From Cristatella mucedo (Eukaryota > Bryozoa > Phylactolaemata > Cristatellidae): a DNA stretch of 64,000 nt. The stretch covers positions 595,501 through 659,500 of the forward strand of contig WPIO01000029.1 in assembly GCA_009760855.2 (NCBI GenBank), in the 5' to 3' direction. The notes below the pieces were generated by a model. It was not told the origin of the DNA and did not search any database. It saw only the letters and a program-made list of their open reading frames with translations. Of this stretch, positions 11,601-24,000 are shown in pieces (within the stretch, counting starts at the first letter, position 1; every line of letters begins with the position of its first letter). The translations under genes and the position numbers were made by a program.

Positions 11601-14338
11601 GGCAAGGAATGCAGATGCTTGCAGACGATTCGGCACCTAGGGAAGTTCTCAGGCCAATACCTGGGGGAATTCTCAGGCCAGCAACAGCCAGCTCATAACC
11701 GAACAGCAATTAATAAAACCTCAGTAAGTAGCAAGTGACTACACTTAATAAAATCGATCACCTTCGGCATCAGAAAGGTAGTACAAACTGGAGCTAACTT
11801 GCTGCAGCTGCTATTGCTGCAGCTGAGCATGGGCAAAAACTTCGAGCCATTCAAATGAGTGCATAAACAGGACTAGTTACATATGCTATAGGTCAGTAAT
11901 CTGACACCAACGTGCATCATCGACAAAAAGAGGACAAGCAAGTACAAATGTGAAGCAATTGTACTGGCTTTTGAGTTTGTGAGAGTACACCATGCACGGA
12001 TTTCAAAGCATAGTTGACAAATCGATATGCATTTAGCCGGAGACTAAACACAGTGGCAGGCACAAGTGGAACATGGTCCAGTCAACAAAGAAATATGCCA
12101 AAATTTTCAAGCCGCAGTCCACTTTGGAGGGTATCCAGAGCAAGATTCCATGCACCTCCACAGTCAAGCATAAACCATTTTACTTACGGCCGCTGAGAAT
12201 ATCGAGTAATCGTCGTACGAAAACTGCATGTCCGGCGGTAGAAATCTGTCAGCATTCAAATATGGAATCTTCCCTTGGCGAATCCACCTGCAAAACCATT
12301 GATGTTTGTCACAATGTTTAGGAACGTAACCATGGACGTGCAACAGTGCTACACGACACACAAACACTTCTCGGCCTCAACATCTTCAGGTGAATAGCAA
12401 TTCAGAAGTAAAGGGCACAAGTGCTTCTGAAGCTTTTAGTGCATGCATCGACAGCATAGATGATAGATAGTCTGTTCCGAAAGGCAAATGCAGAAGGTAA
12501 ACAAAAACCTGTCCAAAAGCACTAAACAAGAGAGAGTAGAATCTAAAAGCCATTAAAACTAAGAAGTGAACCCAGTCCTCAGTAGACGAAAGAGGACTTG
12601 TGAGTACAAAGAACTTTAATAAAGATGGCGGTTAAACCAAGTTTGACTGAATGTATAAACAAAGCAGTGCAATTCTCGCAAAGGAAGTACCTAAATGAAC
12701 CACGAGTAACAAAGTAGCAAATCACAATATTTGTTTCCTACATCTGCTGCACAACAGTAAGCATTTAGAATAACTTTTTCCGACTATTACTATTTTAACA
12801 TCACTCACAAACTGACACTGCAATATAGATTATATTTGATTTTCTAAATTTTCACTTTATTGGATCACCAGATCATATCAGGACACACCAACCCAACTAA
12901 AGCTTGCCAAAGCCTCTAATTTGCAGGCAAGATTGCAAACCACTCCTGGTCAGTTCTTTCATGACCTTGCAACACCAAGCAAAGGACATCATAACTAGTT
13001 GGTCCTCGGAACGTTTTGGAGCAGCAGCCTAGTAAACTTAGCTCACCTAGGAGATGAAAATGTGGCTTCCATGAAAGACTGACATCACGAGTAAGACCAA
13101 ATATTCGAACTTCGGCTAAGAACAAGGAAAACGGGCAAGCAAGAAAGGCAGAGTCAGTCAGCAAAGATCAGGTCAGAAACACTGAGCTGTGTATCCTGAA
13201 GAGTTGTACATACAAAGCCTAGCATTCATGATTAGATGAGACATGAAGCATACGAGCTGAAGGCTCGATCACTAAAGTAAATCAAAAGTGTCATTGGCAC
13301 AGAGAGCCAATTTTGTATTTGGTGAAGACAATGGCCAGAAGGAGTTTGTAGATAGTAAAAATAAAGAGGCATTACACCGAACCAGAAGCACGGCCTACTT
13401 TAATGACTCCCTGGAGGACCGACAGATATTTACATCTACACTCGGACATCTTCCACCGACCTACGACCTAACCCAATTTAACACTTTAGCCTGAACGTGT
13501 GAAGATGAACCCCTGGGAGACCTAGTAGAACCAGCTAAGAGGTCATACCTTGATCAGCATTGTAAACCTAAAGCAAAGTAGTATCAATGAAAAGGTTGAC
13601 TCAAGCAAGATCTGATGAACTGCTGTAATCGTTGGGCTACTGAGGCCACCACTTGGTCAGGACTCTTGCATGCAAATTGCAGAAAGGAGGCTACATGAAA
13701 GCTACTTAGATTAAATTGATCTACGGTCAGCTTTTAAAATAGTGGCCTGCTTACACTTTGCTGGTAACCAGAGACATATCACTCGGACTTACGTTGAGCA
13801 ACTACAGGTCTCTGCACACCATAACGAAGACTGTTTGGATATGGTCCAGAGGACTATTAGTCTTCTCAGCCTAGGAGCTTTAGTTTAACGATGAGTGCAG
13901 CAGAAACACGAGCAACGGAGGAAGGCAAAGAAGAGTAGGGCGATGTGGGGTTGCAGTCTGGCTATGGTGGCAGTACTGTGGCGGAGTCCCGAACTTGCTC
14001 TATCTTTTTACAAGGAATTTGGAGAAACAATCTGTCAAGTCACCATGGGACCACTAAGCAGTATGCTTGTTTGGAAGCAGTTAAGAAATAGGAAGTCAAG
14101 TGTGTGAGCAGAGCAATCAAAAGAAAAAGCCAAGACAGGTAACAACGTAACTTGATACTTGATACCATGGCAGAGTTGACGTTTTCTAATCATGATCTCT
14201 CCATGATTAACTTCAGTGAGCAGTTCATAAGGAAGCTAGAGCACGTGCCAATTCAAAGGCAAAATGTCTGATGTTGGTTCACTAATGTCCAATGACAAAG
14301 GATTATTTTATGTATGTATGTAAGTTTATTATTGTAAG

Positions 14339-14374
<36 letters not shown>

Positions 14375-14375
14375 T

Positions 14376-14429
<54 letters not shown>

Positions 14430-17400
14430 TACATACATACATACATACATACACTAACGGGCCATCTTTCTGTTCTTCCATTCAAGAAGCTTTGGAAAGG
14501 TGAACCTCAATGAAATTCAGGGAGCTTCATTGCAAGGTATTGTATGGGTAATATCATTCAAAGAAGTTTGAGACATATAGTCACTAATAGCTACTGCATT
14601 GCAACCTTACATGAAATCGAACTAGAAATAGACAGCCCAATATGCACCATTAAAGGGCTGGTCAAAAGTGACTGTCAAGGATGCAAGGTGGCTCTTTCAA
14701 ATAGGTTCAATAATAAGTGACTATAAACTGCACCAAAAGGAACCCAATGGAAGTCACGTTTGCTCTTGCACCAGGTTTTGCTGTTGCGACAGCCAACATT
14801 TTGCGAGAGGCTGTTTCAAAAGGAAGTCGATTGTAACCTCTGTTCTGGAGGATGACCAGCCACAACTATGCTTTACTTGAACAGCCACGCATCTTCACAA
14901 TTGGAATTATTAGGGTGTTGCCACTTCAGACTTCACAATAAAGAATTTCAAGCACCACAGTGGGTTACAGCACTTATTTTGACATGACAAATACGTGAAC
15001 CGGTACCTGTTTTCCTTTTCGGCAAACTTTAATTTCCACTGCAACAGCGGGGGATCTTGCTGCTAGCTCTGGTAACTTTGACAGTGACATGATCTACTTT
15101 ACGCCCCTCTCGACAACTGCAGCTGTCTTTACCGGTTGGATATCAAATATCGTGAGTGACATTAACCACCAAGCTCGGCCTCTTTGCACGTTTTATCCTT
15201 ATCAGCAAAACTCATATATTGAATCTTCAAACCTTGCTAGTAAGCTCCAGTCTAGTTTTTAGATCTAATCACTCCACAGAATCAGAGTGCTTACGGTGTA
15301 CAACGACCTACTTAGGAATGCGGACATGGGTAGAGTATCTTGGCTTGCTTTGCTCGAGCTTTTGATACTATCTACCAACAAGTCCTTCTTGAGCGCCCCT
15401 CATCTCGCCTGGGCATCACTGGCACTGCTCTGCAATGGTTCCAAGTCCTATCTCAGTGGGAGACTCCAGCGTGTTGACGTGAATGGACAAAGATCATCCG
15501 AGGTACCTCCTAAATTTGGGGTACCTCAGGGCTCCGTGCTAGGTCCGGTTCTTTTCACGGCTTATACACTTCCTCTTGCCGATGTGATTGCCAAGCACAA
15601 TCTAGGCTTTCACTTCTATGCAGAATGACACTCAACTGCACCTTTGCTTTGATCCCTCCCAGCCTTCCGGCAAGTCGAATTCTCTCAACTCGTTTGCTGC
15701 ATGTATAGATGACATCTGCACATGGATGGCAGCAAATTTTCTTAAATTGAATGATGATGGTTAAAACCAACTTACTAGTTATGGGCAAACCAAGTGTGAT
15801 TAAGAAATTGGAAAGGCTAACGCTCAAAATCGGCTCTGCCAGCATATCTCCTGTTAAATCTGCACGAAATCTAATCAAATCTGCCTGCTTTCAGCTACAT
15901 AACATTGCTAAAATTCGGGCTTGTTTAGATAAGGATACCACGTCTAAGTTGGTCCATGCATTCGTGACATCCCGTCTTGATTTCTGTAACTCAATGCTTG
16001 CTAGTATACTGGCCTGTGCACTCAGGCACTTTTAGCTGGTGCAAAATTCAGCAGCTAGGCTTGTCTGTCATGAGCGTCGCAGCTGCCACATCACGCTGCT
16101 TCTCGCCGACTTGCACTGGCTCCCAGTCAAGCAACGCATCGACTAAAGGTTTTGTCACTCACTTTCAGGTAATTCCATTATTTGGCTCCAGCCTACCTAT
16201 CAGACCTTCTCCCCCACCAAGCTAAGCATCGTTCCAACTGCTTTTCGGAATCTTAGTGTAACTACACCTCGTACAAATCTCAAATCCTTTGGAGGCCGTG
16301 GCTTTAGTTTGCATGCAACCAAAGCCTGGAACTCACTCCCGACCTGTGTCACGACATCCCTTAACTTGTCCACATTTAAAAAGAAACTAAAAACGTCACT
16401 AACCACACTTGTATGCTGACCCTGTGCATGTCACCTCTAACAATGTTATTCTTATTGTTTATTGAGCATGCTACCTGTGACAGCCCTCCACACGACCTGT
16501 CGTCAGGCTTGGTAGCGCGACCGAGCAACAAGTCTGCTGGCTCCAACACCAAAACCTTTATTTCAAGCTACGCCGGGCAAGCCCAGTCTACACACACTAG
16601 ACGGCTGCCGGCGTCGAGTGATCTCGCCCTCCCCTCCTGTTGTACTCCTTCCGCAGCCCGTTATATTCCATGCATGCGTTGTTATGCGCACTGGCGGGCC
16701 ATTGTCCGTTCCGAACCCGTGCGACAGCTGGCGGCAGTTTGTGGTAGATTGATGTCCCCATAGATGCTGCCAATGCATGGATCTGGGCAGGACTGCCGAG
16801 TCATCGTCTGCCCTTCCACCGGTCGTGAGCTTGTGGCTGCGTAGGCAGTCTGAGGGAGCCATCGCGAGGTCTCTGCCCAGTGCCCGCAGACTGCAAGCGT
16901 CGTGTTCCTTAACACTACCACTAACCATTCGATCGTGTTTCCTTTGCAGCAAACGTCAAGTGCCTAGAAAAAGATTGAGTTCTATGAGGGCGCTTTATCA
17001 AATGTACTAGTATTATTATTATTACCATTATCTACAACAACTAGCATGTATACCCTAATTCAGCCAGCTCCTGTAAGTTCCAAATCATTTACCTTCATTA
17101 AGGGAATAAGAAATTGATGAAAAAGGAACACATCATAAAAATGGTGGCCCAAGAAGGCCACTGTCATAATGCAAACTGTCACGAAAGCCATGGCACCATA
17201 CCTAATAAGATCCGCCACAGTTGTCAGGTTGTTTGTGTACAGCAGACCTAGGTAGCATATGCTTAAAGCAGTCTTCAGACCCAAAATCTCTGGCAAGTTA
17301 GTACACCTGCTTCTCACTTTGGCTGCTCCAAGTGCCTCTTGGTTTCTAGCAGAAATTTCACCCTGTACATAAAACAAAAATGGATAATGGAAGATCACAA

Positions 17401-20400
17401 CTTGATGCACAGAATTACGTTATAAAATCTACAGCACCCTCATCATCGCATATGCCACGATGGTTTGGCCCAGAGGTTAAGGTGAATGTTTTTGATGACC
17501 GAGGTCGTGGGCTCGACATCCGTGGCATATGTGAAGGGCCTGAATAGAGATTAAGTTCTCTTCGGGCGCTACAAAAATGAATTAAACATAACTGCAACGA
17601 TCCATGTTTCTGGCATCAGGAAGCATTGCCGTACAGACAGAAATAATAATAAGAATACAAATACATTTGCATAGCGCCCTCAGAAATTAATCTCAGTCTA
17701 GGAACTTTACATATACTATAAAAGAAGCATGATCGAATGGTTAATGGTAGCATGCTTAATGTCAACAAGCATAACATGGTTAGAGGTGACATGCACAGGG
17801 TCAACATGCAAATATGATGAGTTGCAGCATGCAAAGTGTCAGCAGGAATTAGTACACAAAGTACGAATCACATAGACCCACTGAATGCTGTGATAAATAG
17901 GTGTTTTAAGCTTCTTTTGAAACGTCCCCAAGTCAGGAGATGTAGTGACGTCAGTCAGAAATTAGTTTCAGTTTTTGCGACCATACGAACTAAAGACACA
18001 ATCGCTAACGAACTCAAGGTTCATATGAGGTGTAGCTAAACAATTGCATTCAGAAAAGCAGGTGGTACGATAGGGTGGTACGCCTGGTAGGGGAGAAGAT
18101 CTGATAGGTAGGTTGGAGCCCAAAAGTGAAGGTATCTAAAAGTGAGCGACAGAACCTTGAAGTCGATGCGCTTCTTGACTGGGAGCCAGTGCAGGTCGGC
18201 GAGAAGTGGTGTGATGTGGCAACTGCTATGCTTACGACAGACAAGCCTAGCTGCAGAGTTCTGCACCAGCTGTAAGCACCTGATTGCACAGGCCGGTAGA
18301 CCCACAAGCAGTGAGTTACAGAAGTCAAGACGGGATGTCACAAATGCAAGAACTAATTTAGATTGGCATCTCTGTCTAAATAAGCCCGAATTTTTTAAGC
18401 ATTGTTATGTACCTGAAAGGCAGACTTGACTATGGAGCTGATGTAGTCGTCTAATGAAAGGTCATTTTGGAAAATGACACCTAGACTTCGTGCAAATTCA
18501 ATAGGAAAGAGGCTGGCAGAGCCGATTTTGAATGTTAAGTTTTCCACTTTCTGAATCACACTTGGTTTGCCCATAACTAGTAAGTTAGGCATGAGCAAGC
18601 GTGATTGATGAACAGTGCAGTAGACACAATTGCTGACCCATAGTGCAATGGAAATGCTTGGAATACAGAAAGACCAGCTTATGCTACATACGATACAGTC
18701 GTCGATATCGAGGAATGCTGCAACAAAAGCACAGCAAAGATGTTTGCTCCATCATGCACTAAAGTAGAGTATGCATCCATACACACAAATCAATCTGTAG
18801 ATCTAATCAGGTCCACTAAACTAATGCCCTGTTTTCAAACAATGTGGTATTCAACAGACAATAGCCGGTGACCAATGCAAGAAATGAAACCTGCCTTAGT
18901 GCTTTAGTTTACAAATTCTAGAGGTTTGCCCATGTTTCTCCTCTGCTGAAAGAGCTTGGATGGCTGCAGATTGATCGACGGATACAGAGTAAAGTTCTTA
19001 TGCTGACCCACAAAGCCTGCCACGACTTGGCTCCTTCATACTTAACTGAACTGCTATACCAATCTCACCCTCCTCGTGCCCTCAGGTCCACTATGGACAA
19101 CAAATTAGCTGTTCCATTCCTCCACTTAAAGACCGCAGGCGACAGAAGCTTTTGCTCTGCAGGTCGTTGACTGTGGAACTCATTTCACACTTCTTATGCA
19201 ACGACAACTACTTTCCTGTAACCAACTATGGCACATCATTTCCAGCCATCCTGGGCTGCTACTTCCATGCTACTCACTACCTCAGCTGCTCTCCTGACTC
19301 GGTTATACTTCTCACTTTCACTCTGCTGCATGAGATGGAAGTCTGTTGGCAAACGCAAACCGGGAGCTGCTTAGGCTGCGAGTGGGCTATACAGAACTCT
19401 CCAGTGTAACACCCACATAGTCTTTGTCGCTTTGTGGAGTTACATATGGAGATACATTACATTGCACTACAGTAAACACAAAGCAGCCATAGCTGCAATT
19501 AACATTTGTCCCTCGTTACAGTTTAGACACTGCTAGGATTGCAAAGAATTGAACATGATGATACATGACTACGCAGTAACAGTGGTGAAGCAAATGAATT
19601 CAATAACAAATAGAGTGAAGGGTACGACGAAAAAATTCCACAGTGTACACGTAAGCGATGCCAGGGGCAGGTGGTTTCAGTTATGGCACAAGATTGTTAA
19701 TAGCATCTCAAATATACACGTTTTCTGACCATTTCTAATTGCTCCACTTAGCAATACCGTGGGTATCCAGGTAAAAAAGTAGGAGCTTAATATCTCATTT
19801 GGGTATAGCACTCGAAGTTACACACCACAATTTTATTGGTGGAAGGAAAAGAGCTGAAAAGTACAATGCTGACTCTTCCACACTAAAGAACATTACAAAC
19901 GATTGCCCAGACCTCATGCAATCAGGTGTGGGCAGCATAAATTAACCTAGTATGGAAATTGACTGCTCGTGAATACCAGCAGCATACCGGTCAGAGATTG
20001 ACTAAGCAGCTGAGAAAAAAATATTACAGCAGCAATTGATATGTAGGTCAATTTTAAAAGAAAGAAATGGCATACGACTACCTATGTCAGTCAGAAGTAG
20101 GATGCCTTTTCCAGTTGCCCAGCTATCAGCCGCAGACCGAGGCTCCACGAGTCTCGGTCAGATTAACTGCATTGCTACTCAACTCGGCCCGGTAATCAGC
20201 TTGTTAGATTTGGCAACCTCAACCTTAATTAACTGCTGCCTACTTAAAGAGCGAGGAGACTGCGCATGCGAATGTATTACCATCTGATATCCATCCTTTC
20301 GTAGACCAAGCCATGAGGATCTTGATTGGCACGACGTTGGATTACATAATTACATAATTACAGAAGCTGGTATGGTTTACTAAGACAGAAAAGCAAGCTT

Positions 20401-21049
20401 AGCCGGGATTAGGTAAACGGTTGACCAAATCTTGCCCTTACCATTGACAACCAGATATGTGCAGGCTTAAGGGAGCATGCTGGATGTCACACGTAATTCA
20501 GGTAAGTAGCTAGAGAGGCAGCTAGAGCAACCTGCCCTTCCTTATGTTTATAGATGGGCTAAAAGCAAGTCATTCACAGCTATGCATGAAACCAACCCCT
20601 TAGATTGTTGTCAAATTTAGCACCAAAGACATACAGCAATCCTCAGTGAATGTAATTGAAAGGCATTCATATTTCCCTGCAACACATAAACGCTATGGGT
20701 AGAAATGGTTGTCAACACCGGGTTTGATGTGATTCAGCAGAACCCTTAAAAAGTCATCTGCATGACATTGCTACCAAGACGAAGACTATTTTTCTTACCA
20801 TTTGACCTAACCATGGCTTTCTGAGGCACCCGTCGGAATGCCATCTTGCCTCGTAAGTGTTGGGTCAGCACTATCAACTGGCTCGTTGTGTGTGGTATAA
20901 CTGACTAGCAAAACAGCTTACTGCTCACTAGATTAATTAGGCCCTAAGAGACTAGGCAAGGCAATGCATGAACAGCTCCCACTGTGCAAGTTGTAACATG
21001 AAAAATGTACATATTAAATATATGCATATACCTGTGTATGCAGAAGCAC

Positions 21050-21088
<39 letters not shown>

Positions 21089-24000
21089 TGTGTGTGTGTG
21101 GTGTGCGAGTGCATTTATAAATAAATACATTTATAAATATTTGTGTGCGCGAGTGTGTGCCATCTTATACTCGCGAAAATAGTAGAGAAACTCAAATACT
21201 TTGCTTCTAAAGGCGGGCCTGAGTCTATGCTGACCTAGCATAGTAAGCCTGCCTAACTCGATGTTGTCTGGAATAGTTAAGCATATATTATAGGCACTTT
21301 ACTCCCTTTTGCTCTGGATCTCGTTCTATCGAGGCTTTGTTTTAGTAATTTCTCACTTTTGGCCAAGTTCAATTGAAATTTAATATCCAACTGTGAAAGT
21401 GCATCGTGTAATGTAATCGTGTAAATCGTGTAATAATAATTTGCATTTATATTCGTGATGCCTCTCTTAATACTAACAATAATAATAATGCATTTGTATA
21501 GACCCCTAAGCAAACTAGATTTATTTCTAGGCACTTTATATATGCCGGAAAGAAAGCATGTCACTTGGTTAGTGACAGCATGCACAGTCTCAGCCTGCAT
21601 AAGCACAAAGGGAAAAACGCACACCAAGAGGGCAAATGCTGAGACGGTGAATTTTTAGCTGCTTTTAAACTTAATCAAGTAAAGGGGATGTCGTGACGTC
21701 AGTCGGGAGTGAGTTTCAGGTTGTAGGACCATACGAAATAAAGACATGGTCTCTCAAGTATTTGAGATTGGCCAGTGTCACAGCTAAGCGACTTGAGTTA
21801 GAAGAGTGGGTGGTGCGATACCTAGCCTGATAGGGGAGTAGTTCAGATGGATATTCTGGGGCAAGATAATGAAGGAACCTTAAAGTGAGTGATACAACTT
21901 TTAGGTCGATATGTTGCTTCATGGAGAGCCAGTAGAGCTTGGTGAGAGAAGTCATGTGGCAGTTGCATCGTTCACGACATGAAAAGCCTATCTGCCGAGG
22001 TGTGTACAACCGTGTTATTTACAAGGCACGAAGAACTGTAAGTAGTGAGTTACACAAGTCTACACAAGATGTCATAAATTATAAAAATAATCATACCTCT
22101 TTCGCATGGAACCTAACAGAACTGATCACTATCTAGGCGCCAGTAGAACTCACTGCCAGATAATCAATAACCAAGGGCTAGTGACATGCACGGTATCAAG
22201 CAAGCAAAAGCAAACTAGCATCATGCTTAGGTCAAGAAGCAAAAGCACACATGAAGACACTAATGGTTTCCGGTTAGTAGGGCTTCTCGCTAGTAAAATG
22301 GACTAAATCACACATATATGTACGCATGCAAAGCACACAGGAACGAAAAGAGTCAAGTTAACTGGGGCCAAGAGAAAGCTGACCAGAAGATATGCGTTTT
22401 CAGCTGAGACTTAAATGATGAAAGGTCACTGCAGGTAGTGACTGAAGCCGGAAGTAAGTTCTAGACTTTTGGTGCATATGCTTGGCTGTGGCGTGCTTAT
22501 CTAAGCAGGCCCGAATTTCTTCGAGAATCTTTAGCTGAAAGTATGCATCATTGACTATGAAGTTGATGTGGTCATCTAGTAAAAGGTCACTCTTCACATT
22601 GGTCACAGCCGACTAGCAAATCAGCATAGACTTCACAGTTAATTGGACGTGCATTGTACATTGAAATTTGTATAGGTTGATACATTCAAGTGCATATGTA
22701 TACGTAAATATGTATACACATACGAACCATCTGTATACTCCTGCACATTAGCATCACTTGTATTTGTCTTGAGTTAAATGATGCTCTAAATGCACCTATG
22801 CTCATCAATAGCTATCTAGGCTTCGAGGGTCACAGAGGAACCTACCCAGAATAACACCCCTTTATTCGTTGTGCCTCTGTGAAGTTCCACTGACATAGAT
22901 ACGCACATACAATCACCCTTGCCAAACAACACCGGTCCCAAACTAATCTCTCCATGTTACCAGGGCCGTGATAGCCCGGGAGGTAAGGTGCTCACTCTTT
23001 ACGACCGAGGTCGTTCGAATCCTGCAGTGGGCGATCCTTTATTGCCAACTGCAATCGGTGGCGATAGCCGTTAAGGCTCTTCTGCTGCTATACAAAATGA
23101 GGCTGTTAAACCATGTAATATGTGCAACGCATGCGAGAAGAACGAACGAACAAACAAACAATCACCTCCCGATGCTGCAGAGGAAGACTACCAGGCACTA
23201 ATGCTAAGACTTATTCTTGACAATGGTAGTAGTGATACTAGAGCCATAGCGGCTTGTGGTGGCCCACTCGGCTTAAAAGTGAAACGACATCATAATGTGC
23301 AAAATGACAATAAAGACAAAAAATATAGCTATCTCTGAGCACCTGAATTGCAACTCAATGGTAACAGCATTTTAAAAGCAAGAAAGTCATTATCGTGATG
23401 TAATGAACTCGAATCTTTCAAACAATGGAGACATTCAACCAAGTAAGAGCAATTATCGAGAGTTTTAACACATGCTTTTCTAAAAGAAAAAGTAGACATT
23501 CTATAATGCTGCTTTATTGATTAATTTCCATTGTCCTATTAGAGTAGATATTGATCAAAATGCACCAATATGTGTACGACCAAACTTATAGTCACATTTT
23601 CCGTTCACTTAGCCATTAACACATTTCCGTGAACTTAGCCATTAGCAAGAGCCTTTTGGAAATATACTCATCTGACTAAAATGCTAACTGACTGGCATGC
23701 AACCAACTAAAGTATCTGCGATTTAAATGTCTACAAACCTCAAAGCATACACCAGTCTATACTATAAGACACTGATCCAAAAGCGCTCTCGTTATTTCCG
23801 AAACGATACGAACCTCACAATCAGAATCCTCTCTTTGAGAATCCTGTTCTTCAACGTAGTCATCTTGAGTGAGGCTTGCGCGTACGTTGGCTCGTGCACT
23901 TGCTACAGGTACGTCTTCGCCGGCAGCAGCTCCAGTATCGCCTATACATGGCTTCGCGGTCGCTGAGGCGTTCTTTAAACGAGCGGGAACCACCATGGGG

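Larger units (their letters stand above)
10627..15264. other. TAF1B intron 3 and most of intron 2
   Basis: Apart from exon 3 (12188-12287) and the compound microsatellite, this is unique AT-rich sequence. No repeat family or gene is recognised in it. Confidence 0.6.
19471..23813. other. TAF1B intron 1, 5' half
   Basis: Contains a (TA)n microsatellite, an old LINE-A copy and a SINE-A copy. The remainder is unique, with no gene seen. Confidence 0.6.

Noticed and set aside
14253-14513. Tyr/Ile-repeat proteins across the AT repeat
   Set aside because: Frames are produced by the (AT)n/(ATAC)n microsatellite on both strands; not genes.
17060-17201. Extension of TAF1B exon 2 into a hydrophobic segment
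   Set aside because: The frame is open, but the donor gtatgg at 17201 joins exon 3 in phase with conserved sequence; the hydrophobic stretch has no counterpart in TAF1B.
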